Shown here piece after piece: positions 20,684 through 29,499 of a stretch of DNA of 64,000 nt. The stretch's first letter is position 1. Each line of letters starts with the position of its first letter. Origin of the DNA: Corynebacterium lactis (GTDB lineage: Bacteria > Actinomycetota > Actinomycetes > Mycobacteriales > Mycobacteriaceae); contig NZ_ULHE01000005.1 of NCBI RefSeq assembly GCF_900519355.1, positions 186,001-250,000 on the forward strand, given 5' to 3'. A program made the position numbers and the translations under genes. Below the pieces are notes generated by a model. It was not told the DNA's origin and made no database searches. It saw only the letters and a list, made by a program, of their open reading frames with translations.

Positions 20684-22950
20684 CAGATTCTCTCCCCAGA
20701 GCTGTTAAACCTATGCACTCCATTGTTATCCGAAATGGAAGCAAACGCACGCCGCCCGGGGGGAAGCAGCCGAATCGTTACCGCACCGTCCTCGGCCGAA
20801 TCTATGGCCCGGAGGAACTCCGGCAGCAACGCTCGGACGGCGGCGTCCTCGTCGATAAGCGGAAACTGGCGCACATCGACGGTGGAGGCGTTGAGAGGTT
20901 CGTGGTGGCGGTCGTCCAACAGGCGCACCTTCACGCCTCGGGCGCGGGCATCCCACACGCTTTGGTGCAGCGCAGGATTACTCAACCGCGGCGATCGGAG
21001 CACGTCGCGCAGCATTTCCTCGGTCAGCCGCGAGCGCTTGCTGAGGCGTTCGGTCGGCGTACCCATCGCGGTGGCCGCAGCGAAAATTGGGCCGACCTGG
21101 GCCTCCAACCACTCGAAGTTATTTTGCTGACTACGCTCGAACTCCTTCGCTGCTGCAGCCTCTGAGAGGGCTCGGTTGTACTCCTGCATCGAGTTCGGAA
21201 CGTTCCGCGACAAGAATCCGAGCATCGTGCCAGTGAGCACACCGGCTACCACGATAACCGAACGCAGTAACAGATCCATCCCCGTGACCTGGGGATTCGG
21301 AGCCCATCCGGCCATATCGGCGAGCTCGATCAGACCAAATGCAACGAGAATCGATAGGACGGCTGCAGTGGGGCGCCCCCGAATTGCGAGAATCGCGGCC
21401 AGCAGCGCCACCACGTTGAAGTGCCACATGTAGGACCACTCCGTAAGGCTCGGAATGGGCTGGTATAGGCCGATAAGGGACAAGAGGACCAATCCGACGG
21501 CGACGAAAAGAGTTCGCCCCGCTGGCAACTGGTCGAAGCGCCCGAGCATGAGAACGCCGGCAATTGCTGCGAAAGCCGACAGCCCCAGCTGGCCTGCGGG
21601 GGAGAATAGTTGCTCATTGCTGGTCAGGACGATCACCATAGTGGCAACGAGGGTGAGGTAGTACTGCCAGGAGAACACGATCGACATGCCCAGCATCCTG
21701 TAAATGGATGCGGCGTGTTCGGGTTTTTCGCCCTGGTCCCGAGAATCATCGGCCACCGGTGAGGTATTGCCCTGCCATGTCAGCACCGCCGTCGTGCCTT
21801 TTCCAGGCGCGGACGTCACGGACGCCTCGCCACCGCGCAGCGAATCCACCCGCCCCTTCACGCTCAGGCGCACGCCCGCGCGGTGGGAATCGATCGTCGC
21901 CGCATCAAATCCCGCGCCATCGTCCGAAAACGTAATCCGGACCAACCCGGAATTAATCTCGACTTGACCCCATTTCTTCGCGTCCGGCCCCGCATGTTTC
22001 CGGGAGTTTGTCGCGACCTCCGAAACGGCGAGGAGCAGGGTGTTGGCGACCTCGCCCGAAATCCTCACAGGCTCCGAGGGGTTGGCGATGTCCACGGTCA
22101 TCTCGGCCTCTGGGCAAATGTCGCCGACGACTGCTACGACTCGTTCGGCAAAACGCGCACCGCTGATGGAATCATTGGGAGAGAAGAACTGCCCCGTCTT
22201 AGCATCGAGCGAGAAGTCGACCTTCATGCCCTTACCGATGGCGCTCAGTGCTGCCAATACATAGTCGTGCACATAGGCGGTAAACGTTCCCATTGCCTCG
22301 CCCCGGACCCGGACGCGCTCGGCGTGCTCGGCGACTTTCCTCGACTGCGCATACGTATCGTCGATCAGCCGTGCCACCGACCGAGAAGAACCGGCGAAGA
22401 TGACGAAAGGGAAGGTGTTGACGAGGTTAAACCCCACGTCGGAAAGCATATTGAGCCAAAAGGTATGCCCCAGAAGCCACGAGTTCAATACCGCGATAAG
22501 GCCAGGAACAAAGGCCATGATCGACAAGCTGATTCGTAAGGGGACCGTCAGCGAAAAGGCTACGAGGGCCAGGCCCGCGAACGGGCTGAACCACAGGGGA
22601 TTGCCAATCGGGGTCCGGGCAACGTCGACATACGTGAAGGCAAACGCGAGCAGCGCCAACATGATGTACATCGGCACCCTAAACGCCATGACCAGCGCCC
22701 TTCGGGTGCGTAGCGCGAAGGCGACGAGTAGCAGGACGTCGCTGAGGGCGAAGGCGAATAGCGAGGCAAAGGGAAACCAGTGGCGCTGGAATTCGGATAG
22801 CGGGATCGACCGGGTGACAGACTCAAACTGCCACAGCGCGCCGGTAACAGCGATGATAAGCGCTCCGGCACGCAGCACAGACATCTCGATGGAGGGCATT
22901 GGCGACCCGCCCACGAGAGTCAGCGAGGATTGTTGCTCTTCCCGCACCAC
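20683..22950 (-). CDS. Histidine kinase with two membrane modules and a degenerate C-terminal half
   Basis: A 755-residue sensor. Residues about 24-185 hold roughly six hydrophobic segments. Residues about 200-240 form a dimerisation helix with H228-D229 in AYVHDYVLAALSAIG, a HisKA_3-like pattern. An ATPase domain follows with the N-box NSRKHA (about 315-320), G1 DDGAGFD (about 343-349) and G2 GKGTTAVLTW (about 383-392). Most NarL-type kinases end there, but this one continues with a second set of about six membrane segments (about 418-580) and a cytoplasmic tail (585-755) beginning with a likely coiled coil (YNRALSEAAAAKEFERSQQ) and lacking a recognisable ATP site. It looks like a tandem kinase duplication in which the second catalytic half has decayed. 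It is coupled to the response regulator. Confidence 0.82.
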   Translation of the reverse strand: MVREEQQSSLTLVGGSPMPSIEMSVLRAGALIIAVTGALWQFESVTRSIPLSEFQRHWFPFASLFAFALSDVLLLVAFALRTRRALVMAFRVPMYIMLALLAFAFTYVDVARTPIGNPLWFSPFAGLALVAFSLTVPLRISLSIMAFVPGLIAVLNSWLLGHTFWLNMLSDVGFNLVNTFPFVIFAGSSRSVARLIDDTYAQSRKVAEHAERVRVRGEAMGTFTAYVHDYVLAALSAIGKGMKVDFSLDAKTGQFFSPNDSISGARFAERVVAVVGDICPEAEMTVDIANPSEPVRISGEVANTLLLAVSEVATNSRKHAGPDAKKWGQVEINSGLVRITFSDDGAGFDAATIDSHRAGVRLSVKGRVDSLRGGEASVTSAPGKGTTAVLTWQGNTSPVADDSRDQGEKPEHAASIYRMLGMSIVFSWQYYLTLVATMVIVLTSNEQLFSPAGQLGLSAFAAIAGVLMLGRFDQLPAGRTLFVAVGLVLLSLIGLYQPIPSLTEWSYMWHFNVVALLAAILAIRGRPTAAVLSILVAFGLIELADMAGWAPNPQVTGMDLLLRSVIVVAGVLTGTMLGFLSRNVPNSMQEYNRALSEAAAAKEFERSQQNNFEWLEAQVGPIFAAATAMGTPTERLSKRSRLTEEMLRDVLRSPRLSNPALHQSVWDARARGVKVRLLDDRHHEPLNASTVDVRQFPLIDEDAAVRALLPEFLRAIDSAEDGAVTIRLLPPGRRAFASISDNNGVHRFNSSGERI

Positions 22951-22958
22951 AGCGCCCC

Positions 22959-23750
22959 CTAACCTCTCCTCGCAACATGTAAACGGGCAAAGTTTCGGAG
23001 GATCAGTCCGCTTGCCCGGACATCCAGTCGACGGGCGTCGGCTACCGCCGCTTGGTCCGAGCCGGGCTGGTAATACCCCTGGTCGGAGTATATGCGCAGC
23101 CGCTGCGCGAAGCTGTCAGCATCTAGCTCGGGGTGAAACTGAGTGGCATAAGCGTTCCGGCCGAGTCGGAACATCTGGACAGGGCAATCCTCGCCCGTTG
23201 CCAGCAATGTAGCCCCGGCCGGCAGCTCGTCGATCGCCTCCTTGTGCCCAACGATGCCATGGAAGGATTCCGGGAGTCCGTCCAGAATGGGGTCCTTCGC
23301 TCCTTCCGTCGTCGACCTGATGCTGATAACTCCCGCCTCCTCGCCGTGCCGGCGCGAGACGGAGCCGGAACCCGCCGTTCCTAGCAGCCCGACGCCATAG
23401 CAGGCCCCGAGGAAGGGAAAATCCCGGTCGATGACTTCCGCCAAAATATCGTCAAACCACGCCTCGATATTCTTCTGCACGGAACTTTTGTCGGTGTCCG
23501 AGGAATTGAAAGGGCCCCCGCCGACGATGACACCGGAGTAATCGGACAGTCGCAACGATGACGGGAGCCCCTGTTCTAGGCGTCGCTGATGCAACTTCGC
23601 CGGAGCGATGCCGGCAGTACGAGCGAAGGAAAGATGCTCGGCGTGCGCCGCCGCGTCCTCCCCGCGCGTCGATAGCAGGAGGAATGGCTTCGAATCCGTC
23701 GAGGCAGTCGTGGCTCCCGTGGCGCGGCCGGTATTACTGTGCCGAGACAT
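22959..23750 (-). CDS. Class I glutamine amidotransferase domain protein (copy 2)
   Basis: GuaA-N-terminal-like GATase of 263 residues with the nucleophile C117 in FLGACYGVGLLG and the catalytic His-Glu in TQFHPELD. There is no synthetase domain, so it is either a free-standing amidotransferase subunit or a hydrolase of a gamma-glutamyl compound. The start is ATG 23750 (MSRHSNTGRATG), which overlaps the upstream paralog by 17 nt; the longer upstream frame has no family similarity. Residues 1-20 are low-complexity. The substrate is unknown. Confidence 0.85.
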   Translation of the reverse strand: MSRHSNTGRATGATTASTDSKPFLLLSTRGEDAAAHAEHLSFARTAGIAPAKLHQRRLEQGLPSSLRLSDYSGVIVGGGPFNSSDTDKSSVQKNIEAWFDDILAEVIDRDFPFLGACYGVGLLGTAGSGSVSRRHGEEAGVISIRSTTEGAKDPILDGLPESFHGIVGHKEAIDELPAGATLLATGEDCPVQMFRLGRNAYATQFHPELDADSFAQRLRIYSDQGYYQPGSDQAAVADARRLDVRASGLILRNFARLHVARRG

Positions 23751-24489
23751 CGCTGCCTCGCTTTGCGTCGATAAGCGAACAGAGCTCGACGAATCGGGGG
23801 ACAATTGAGCGGACGCCGGACAGATCCTCCGCCTCGATCCTGGCCTTGATCGCGGCAACTTCGTCTGGCTCGAAATAGCCATCGCTGGCGTAGAAAGACA
23901 TGCGCCGTAACAGTCCGGCTGCGTCCATCTCGGGATGGAATTGAGTCACCCAGTTATTCGAACCGATCGTATACATCTGGACCGGGCACGTCGGACCAGT
24001 CGCCAGCAAGGTCGCGTGTCTAGGAAGAACTGACACCGACTCCTTGTGGCCGGTCAGCGCCCCGAAGGTGCGAGGCAGCGACTTCGCCAGGGGATCTGTC
24101 ACAGCACCTTCCGTCAATTCCACGACTGACACGCCCGCTGTTTCTCCGTTCTCGCGGTTGACCACACCGCCGAAGGTGAAGGCGGTATAGCTTGCGCCGT
24201 AGCAGGTGAAAAGTGCGGGGGTGGGGTCGGTGAGGACCTCGTACATGAGGTCATGGGCATGCTTCTGGACATCAGAATGCTCCAGGTCAGTGACGTTGAA
24301 CGGGCTGCCTCCGACGAAGACGCCGTCGTAGTCGGACAGGTCCGGAAGCTTCGTGTCGATGCGGTCCACGGTCAGCAAGTCGAGAGTGTGCCTCGTCAGT
24401 CCCGCGGCCTCGAGGAAATCGAGGTACTCGGCTTGCCCAGCGCCGTCTGCGGGGCGCAGCGCGACCAGCAGGAATCTTCCCGTACTCAT
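23734..24489 (-). CDS. Class I glutamine amidotransferase domain protein (copy 1)
   Basis: A 251-residue paralog of the next gene, with C96 in ALFTCYGASYTAF and H185/E187 in TQFHPEMD, so the catalytic triad appears complete. The start at ATG 24489 (MSTGRFLLVALRP) is preferred over the upstream in-frame codon at 24525 because homologs begin here and a TAAGCT -10 lies 8 nt upstream, indicating a leaderless mRNA. A single GATase next to acnR is the arrangement known in C. glutamicum; here it is duplicated in tandem, and a two-component system follows. Confidence 0.87.
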   Translation of the reverse strand: MSTGRFLLVALRPADGAGQAEYLDFLEAAGLTRHTLDLLTVDRIDTKLPDLSDYDGVFVGGSPFNVTDLEHSDVQKHAHDLMYEVLTDPTPALFTCYGASYTAFTFGGVVNRENGETAGVSVVELTEGAVTDPLAKSLPRTFGALTGHKESVSVLPRHATLLATGPTCPVQMYTIGSNNWVTQFHPEMDAAGLLRRMSFYASDGYFEPDEVAAIKARIEAEDLSGVRSIVPRFVELCSLIDAKRGSDVSAQ

Positions 24490-24497
24490 AACTAGAC

Positions 24498-24503
24498 AGC
24501 TTA
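24498..24503 (-). promoter_or_regulatory. -10 box for the GATase pair (leaderless)
   Basis: The minus strand reads TAAGCT, 8 nt, then the ATG at 24489. Spacing and sequence fit a leaderless promoter. There is no ribosome-binding site in the 8-nt interval. Confidence 0.5.
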
Positions 24504-24656
24504 GTCCACTGAGGACGGATATCACTAAACCCCCAGCCGTTGAGCGCGAGCTGTGCCACGGCGTTGCCGTCGGAGCGTTCCTGCCGGAGCGTTCCTAGCG
24601 CAAGGGAAGACCCGCCCCAGGGCGTGCCTCTGGAGCGGGTCATACAACGATAGCGA

Positions 24657-25226
24657 TTATGTGGTTTTGCGACGTACGCTATCTTCGACGAGGTCCAAAA
24701 CACGGTCGAGCTCGTCGACCGGCCGACCGGATGCGATGCGGACGATAATCCCGTCGAGCATCAGCTCCAAGAACAACTGCATCGTCCTGACTGAGTAATC
24801 GTCACGGAGAGATCCGCTTAACGACGTTTGTCCCAGCCTTGACTGAACCGCTTCATCCAGGCGGTCCTGGTGCTCAAGCCATTTGCCTCGGAATTCGGCG
24901 TCGGAGCGAAGCCGTCGCGCGATCTCAAGGCGTGTACCGAGCCAGCCATGCTTTTCCGGATCCGCAACGATGTCGCGCATGACCTCTACGAGGCCAGCGT
25001 TTTCCGCAACTTGAGCCATAGATTCGGCGTCATCCTCAGCGAGTGCGAGAAAGAGGCCTTCCTTTGAGCCGAAGTGGTGGAAAATAGCGCCCCGAGACTT
25101 ACCCGTTGCCGCCTCAAGGCGCGAAACAGTAGCTCCGTCGTAACCGAACTCGGAGAAACACTGTCGAGCCCCGTCGAGAATCTCGTGCCGTCGCAGCGCC
25201 AAGTCCTGGTCGCTGACCTTTGGCAT
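24657..25226 (-). CDS. acnR: TetR-family repressor of aconitase, AcnR
   Basis: The 189-residue TetR protein has an N-terminal HTH (residues about 10-55: RHEILDGARQCFSEFGYDGATVSRLEAATGKSRGAIFHHFGSKEGLF). It lies directly downstream of acn on the same strand, as in C. glutamicum, where AcnR represses acn in response to citrate/iron status. A near-perfect match to the AcnR operator is present upstream of acn at 28355-28370. The terminator-like hairpin between acn and acnR suggests partial uncoupling of the two. Confidence 0.95.
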   Translation of the reverse strand: MPKVSDQDLALRRHEILDGARQCFSEFGYDGATVSRLEAATGKSRGAIFHHFGSKEGLFLALAEDDAESMAQVAENAGLVEVMRDIVADPEKHGWLGTRLEIARRLRSDAEFRGKWLEHQDRLDEAVQSRLGQTSLSGSLRDDYSVRTMQLFLELMLDGIIVRIASGRPVDELDRVLDLVEDSVRRKTT

Positions 25227-25270
25227 AGAAACTCCCTACTCAAGGTGCATGAGGAAAATGAAGCTGCAAA

Positions 25271-25326
25271 GGGCCGGGGAGCCGGCCAGGGGAGTTACCT
25301 CCCGAAGCGATCCGGCTCCCCGGCCC
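25271..25326 (-). terminator. Nested hairpin between acn and acnR
   Basis: GGGCCGGGGAGCCGG (25271-25285) pairs perfectly with CCGGCTCCCCGGCCC (25312-25326). Inside it, read on the minus strand, GGGAG-GTAA-CTCCC forms a small second hairpin. It lies 42 nt after the acn stop. The minus-strand sequence after it (TTTGCAGCTTCATTTT) is only moderately T-rich, so termination may be partial, leaving some read-through into acnR. Confidence 0.65.
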
Positions 25327-25368
25327 TCAATTCTGCTTCATTGCGTCAATGCACAACGCTAAGGGGAC

Positions 25369-28164
25369 TTAGCCCTTGATCATGTTGCGCAGGACGTACT
25401 GCAGGATGCCGCCGTGGCGGTAGTAGTCGGCCTCACCGGGGGTGTCGATGCGGACAACAGCGTCGAAGTCGAAGGACTCGCCGGACTCCTTGGTCACGGT
25501 GACCTTAACGGTCTTCGGGGTGGTGCCGCCATTGAGCTCCTCGATACCAGCGATATCGAAGGTCTCGGTGCCGTCGATGCCCAGGGACTTCCAGGACTCG
25601 CCCTCCGGGAACTGCAGCGGGACAACGCCCATACCGATCAGGTTCGAGCGGTGAATACGCTCGAAGGACTCGGCGATGACGGCCTTGACGCCCAGCAGCA
25701 GGGTGCCCTTAGCAGCCCAGTCGCGGGAGGAACCGGTGCCGTACTCCTTGCCACCGATGACGACCAGCGGGGTACCTGCGGCCTTGTAGTTCTCAGCAGC
25801 GTCGTAGATGAACGCCTGCGGGCCACCCTCCTGGGTGAAGTCGCGGGTGTAGCCACCGGTAACGCCGTCGAGCAGCTGGTTCTGCAGGCGGATGTTGGCG
25901 AAGGTACCGCGGACCATGACCTCGTGGTTACCACGACGTGCGCCCAGGGAGTTGTAGTCCTTGCGGGCAACGCCCATGGAGTCGAGGTACTGAGCGGCCG
26001 GGGTGCCCGGCTTAATGGAGGATGCCGGGGAGATGTGGTCGGTGGTGACCGAGTCGCCCAGAGCAGCCAGGACGCGAGCGCCCTTGATGTCGGAAACCGG
26101 CGACGGCTCCAGATCCATGTCGTCGAAGTACGGCGCCTTGCGGATGTAGGAGGAAGCGTCGTCCCAAGCGAAGGTCTTGCCGTCCGGGGTCGGCAGGTTC
26201 TGCCAACGCTCGTCACCAGCGAAGACGTCCTTGTAGTCCTCGTCGTAGAGCTCGGAGGAGATGGAGGCCTGGATGGTCTCCTCAATCTCCTCGGTGGACG
26301 GCCAGATGTCCTTCAGGAAGACGTCGTTGCCCTCGGCGTCCTGGCCAAGTGCGTCGGTCTCGAAGTCGAAGTCCATGGTGCCGGCGATAGCGTAGGCGAT
26401 GACCAGGATCGGGGAGGCCAGGTAGTTCATCTTAACGTCGGGGGAGATACGACCCTCGAAGTTACGGTTACCGGACAGGACCGCGGTAGCAGCCAGGTCG
26501 GCCTCGTTGATGGCAGCGGAAACCTCGGCCGGCAGCGGGCCGGAGTTACCGATACAGGTGGCGCAGCCGAAGCCGGCCAGGTAGAAGCCGAGACCCTCGA
26601 GGTCCTTCCACAGGTCAGCGCGCTTGAAGTAGCCGTTGACGACCTGGGAACCCGGAGCACAGATGGTCTTGACCCACGGCTTGGCGGTCAGGCCCTTCTC
26701 CAGAGCCTTGCGTGCCAGCAGGCCAGCGCCGACCATGACGGACGGGTTGGAGGTGTTGGTACAAGAGGTGATCGAGGCGATCGCGACCATACCGTGGTCG
26801 AGGGTGTACTCGCCGCCCTTCGGGGAGGTGACGGTGATCGGGGAGGACGGACGGCCCTCTGCACCCTCAGCGGCGGACTCGCCGTGGCCCGGGCGGGACT
26901 CGTTGTAGTCCGCAGCCAGCTCGGAGACGGCGCCGGAAGCCTTGACCGGCTCCTTGACCTCGCCGTCCGAGTAGTTGTGCAGGTCCTTGCGGAACTGCTC
27001 CTTGGCGGAGGTGAGCTCGATGCGGTCCTGCGGGCGCTTCGGGCCAGCGATGGACGGGACAACGGTGGACAGGTCCAGCTCGAGGTACTCGGAGTACTCG
27101 GCCTCCGGGGAGTTCTCGTCGTGCCACATGCCCTGAGCCTTGGCGTAAGCCTCGACGAGCTCCAGGGTCTTCTTGTCGCGACCGGTCAGGGCCAGGTACT
27201 TGACGGTCTCAGCGTCGATCGGGAACATGGCGGCGGTGGAGCCGAACTCCGGCGACATGTTACCGATGGTGGCGCGGTTGGCCAGCGGAAGCTTGGCGAC
27301 GCCCTCGCCGTAGAACTCGACGAACTTGCCGACGACACCGTGCTGGCGCAGCATATCGGTGACGGTCAGGACGACGTCGGTAGCGGTCACGCCCGGCTTG
27401 AAGTCACCGGTCAGCTTGAAGCCGACGACGCGCGGGATGAGCATGGAGATCGGCTGGCCGAGCATTGCAGCCTCGGCCTCGATACCGCCGACACCCCAGC
27501 CCAGGATGCCCAGGCCGTTTTCCATGGTGGTGTGGGAGTCGGTACCAACACAGGTATCCGGGTACGCCAGGCCGTTGTTGTCGAAGACGGTACGGGCCAG
27601 GTACTCGATGTTGACCTGGTGGACGATACCGGTTCCCGGAGGAACGACGCGGAAGTTGGAGAATGCGCCGGTGCCCCAGCGGAGCAGCTTGTAGCGCTCC
27701 TCGTTGCGCTGGTACTCGATCTCGACGTTCTTGGCGAGTGCGTCCTCGCTACCGAATGCCTCGATGATGACGGAGTGGTCGATGACCATCTCGGCCGGGT
27801 TCAGCGGGTTAACCTGATCCGGGTCGCCGCCCAGGGTCTTAACAGCCTCGCGCATGGTGGCGAGGTCAACGACACAGGCAACACCGGTGAAGTCCTGCAT
27901 AATAACGCGGGCAGGGGTGAACTGAATCTCAATCGACGGATCGGCCGACGGAACCCAGTTGGCAATTGCCTTGATGTGATCCTCGGTGATGTTCGCGCCG
28001 TCCTCATTGCGCAGCAGGTTCTCGCCGAGAACCTTCAACGAGTAGGGCAGCTTCTCCATGCCGGGCACAGCGTCGAGAGCGAAGTAGTCGTAGGACTTAT
28101 CGCCAACCTCAAGCTTGCGCTTTGCATTGAAGGAGTTCTTGCTTTCAGCCACAGTCAGCTCCAT
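25369..28164 (-). CDS. acn: Aconitate hydratase
   Basis: TCA-cycle [4Fe-4S] enzyme interconverting citrate and isocitrate. The product has 931 residues, the usual size for the AcnA/IRP type. Cluster ligands are C468 ([11 protein letters not shown]) and C534/C537 ([12 protein letters not shown]). [11 protein letters not shown] and [10 protein letters not shown] mark the C-terminal swivel domain. I use ATG 28164 ([12 protein letters not shown]), as in homologs; an alternative GTG four codons later is preceded by GGAG at a good distance. Expression is probably controlled by AcnR at the operator upstream and, by analogy with relatives, by iron and carbon regulators. Confidence 0.98.
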   Translation of the reverse strand: MELTVAESKNSFNAKRKLEVGDKSYDYFALDAVPGMEKLPYSLKVLGENLLRNEDGANITEDHIKAIANWVPSADPSIEIQFTPARVIMQDFTGVACVVDLATMREAVKTLGGDPDQVNPLNPAEMVIDHSVIIEAFGSEDALAKNVEIEYQRNEERYKLLRWGTGAFSNFRVVPPGTGIVHQVNIEYLARTVFDNNGLAYPDTCVGTDSHTTMENGLGILGWGVGGIEAEAAMLGQPISMLIPRVVGFKLTGDFKPGVTATDVVLTVTDMLRQHGVVGKFVEFYGEGVAKLPLANRATIGNMSPEFGSTAAMFPIDAETVKYLALTGRDKKTLELVEAYAKAQGMWHDENSPEAEYSEYLELDLSTVVPSIAGPKRPQDRIELTSAKEQFRKDLHNYSDGEVKEPVKASGAVSELAADYNESRPGHGESAAEGAEGRPSSPITVTSPKGGEYTLDHGMVAIASITSCTNTSNPSVMVGAGLLARKALEKGLTAKPWVKTICAPGSQVVNGYFKRADLWKDLEGLGFYLAGFGCATCIGNSGPLPAEVSAAINEADLAATAVLSGNRNFEGRISPDVKMNYLASPILVIAYAIAGTMDFDFETDALGQDAEGNDVFLKDIWPSTEEIEETIQASISSELYDEDYKDVFAGDERWQNLPTPDGKTFAWDDASSYIRKAPYFDDMDLEPSPVSDIKGARVLAALGDSVTTDHISPASSIKPGTPAAQYLDSMGVARKDYNSLGARRGNHEVMVRGTFANIRLQNQLLDGVTGGYTRDFTQEGGPQAFIYDAAENYKAAGTPLVVIGGKEYGTGSSRDWAAKGTLLLGVKAVIAESFERIHRSNLIGMGVVPLQFPEGESWKSLGIDGTETFDIAGIEELNGGTTPKTVKVTVTKESGESFDFDAVVRIDTPGEADYYRHGGILQYVLRNMIKG

Positions 28165-28235
28165 TTCTGTTCGGGTGAGTAAACGCCATAGTACGGAAAA
28201 TACCGGCACTCGAATTCGGCACTCCGGCGGGCGCA

Positions 28236-28299
28236 GGTGCGAGCACGTCGCCCCCTAGCAATCCATTAAAGCAATGATTGACCAGTTTTCGCTCGCACC
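28236..28299 (-). other. Long inverted repeat in the predicted acn leader
   Basis: GGTGCGAGC (28236-28244) is matched inverted by GCTCGCACC (28291-28299), a perfect 9-bp repeat 46 bp apart. If acn starts near 28340, both arms lie in its roughly 175-nt 5' leader and could form a long-range RNA stem upstream of the start codon. It could equally be a DNA-level feature of the divergent promoter. A TACTAT box (minus strand, within 28185-28195) offers an alternative, shorter acn transcript. Confidence 0.35.
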
Positions 28300-28354
28300 A
28301 CCTAATAGGCGCGCGAGACCCAGGGGCGTGTCCCCGTCCTGAAAACCACCTTAA

Positions 28355-28370
28355 CAGTACAAGCGTTCTG
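28355..28370. promoter_or_regulatory. Putative AcnR operator
   Basis: CAGTACAAGCGTTCTG matches the AcnR consensus described for C. glutamicum (CAGNAC-N3-CGTACTG) at all but one specified base. On the minus strand a TAAGGT -10-like box (28353-28348) lies immediately downstream, so bound AcnR would occlude the acn promoter. The rest of the acn–28502 gap holds the leader repeat described separately and a TATAAG box (about 28433-28438) that could serve the rightward gene. Confidence 0.75.
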
Positions 28371-28501
28371 CAGGGGAGAATGGGTCACGGCGCGCCGAGT
28401 TAGCTACCCCCGTTTGCCCGGAAAAACGTGCAATATAAGAAAGTCCGTTACCAACTTCGGAATCCTTCCCCCAAACACAGATGTGCGGAGAGTCAGCGAT
28501 C

Positions 28502-28978
28502 ATGGCCAACGAAATCACGCCTGAGACAATGCCGATCGACAAGGCGGTGGAGATCCTCAGGCACGACGACGTCATCGCCAGCAACCCAACGTTGCAAAGC
28601 TCGCTCGAAGCGGCCATCCACTCCAACGTCGCCACAACAAAAAGCGACATCAACCTCATCAACTTCGATACCGATCCGGTTGGAGTCGACACCTTCTCTT
28701 ACGCCCGCGAGATCGTCGACAAGCTAGGGGGCACCGCAATTGTGCGCACCCCAACCAACATCACCGTCGCATCGGAGGACTTCCCACGGGCAGCCATCGC
28801 ACAGGGAGAGCTCCATTACTTCGGGTTCCCCCAGGACCCAGCCGCAGGCCTCAACGCACTCCTCAATGACCTTGCCGGATATGCAGTTCCGTGGACCATC
28901 TATAGCGTCGTGATCGCTGCCATCATCATTGGGGCTTTCATCGCCCTCACCTTCTACTGGCTACGGAAGGCCCGGTAG
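28502..28978 (+). CDS. Rv1476-like conserved membrane protein
   Basis: 158-residue protein of the gene set conserved between aconitase and the NlpC/P60 hydrolase in Corynebacteriales (Rv1476 position). The soluble N-terminal part (about 1-125) contains FDTDPVGVDTFSYAREIVDKLGGTAIVRTPTN and the C-terminus has one transmembrane segment (TIYSVVIAAIIIGAFIALTFYWLRKAR) ending with a basic anchor, so the domain is probably cytoplasmic and tethered. I place the start at ATG 28502 (MANEITPETM). The biochemical role is unknown; the neighbourhood suggests cell-wall hydrolysis or division. Confidence 0.85.
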   Translation: MANEITPETMPIDKAVEILRHDDVIASNPTLQSSLEAAIHSNVATTKSDINLINFDTDPVGVDTFSYAREIVDKLGGTAIVRTPTNITVASEDFPRAAIAQGELHYFGFPQDPAAGLNALLNDLAGYAVPWTIYSVVIAAIIIGAFIALTFYWLRKAR

Positions 28979-29499
28979 GGAACTGGCGCGCTAAAAGGAT
29001 CGACCGAGGCGACAACATAGCCCCTTAAAAGCGGGGCAAACCCAGCCGATCCGCCACCCCAAGGGCACAAATATCGACCCATCAGTCAAGCCATGCCCCT
29101 TGACGACACTTTTGCGACTTCTCAGCTTTCGAACACCAGTAAAGCCGACACGCCGAACAGCTTCGCTTTTGTGACATATTTCACGTTTTTTATTATCGCT
29201 TTCAAATCCGCAGGCTGAACGGCATAACGAATTGATTACAAACACCGAATGTGTGTTGATTCTGTTACTTATGTTTTCTTAGTTGTTCCTGGGCCGTAAT
29301 GTTCTCGGTGAAGTTAACTGAGGATTCAAGTTACCTAGGTTGACTAAAGAAAAAGCACGGATGCTTACGCGCACCGACATTCGACTGGCCCATGGCCACT
29401 CGACGACGGTGTCGACGTCGTCAAGCCAGCGATGGGGAAGTCGCCGGCCTGCCGACGGCAACGCACCCGTGTGCCCAATAGACAGTTTCGAGGAGTCAC
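28979..29499 (+). promoter_or_regulatory. Long regulatory region upstream of the NlpC/P60 gene, with GlxR/CRP-type site
   Basis: This is the longest gene-free stretch (521 bp), and its middle is AT-rich. TGTGACATATTTCACG (29170-29185) matches the GlxR/CRP consensus TGTGA-N6-TCACA at nine of ten positions. A TATGTT -10-like box lies at 29270-29275, predicting a leader of about 215 nt. The leader holds nested complementary segments: GACGACG/CGTCGTC (about 29401-29421), the flanking CTGGC/GCCAG, and CACGG/CCGTG near its ends. I found none of the conserved blocks of the c-di-AMP (ydaO) riboswitch. AGTTAAC and AGTTACC repeats (about 29310-29335) are possible activator sites. Confidence 0.5.

Noticed and set aside
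25414..28182. A 922-codon open frame antisense to aconitase, and similar long antisense frames (for example 55128-58217 opposite metH, 43291-44895 opposite mutB).
   Set aside because: They lie opposite strongly conserved genes, their translations lack any recognisable family pattern, and long antisense frames are expected in GC-rich DNA with biased third codon positions.
29280..29499. A c-di-AMP (ydaO) riboswitch in front of the NlpC/P60 gene.
   Set aside because: The position fits, but the conserved blocks of that riboswitch are not visible; only generic stems are present.
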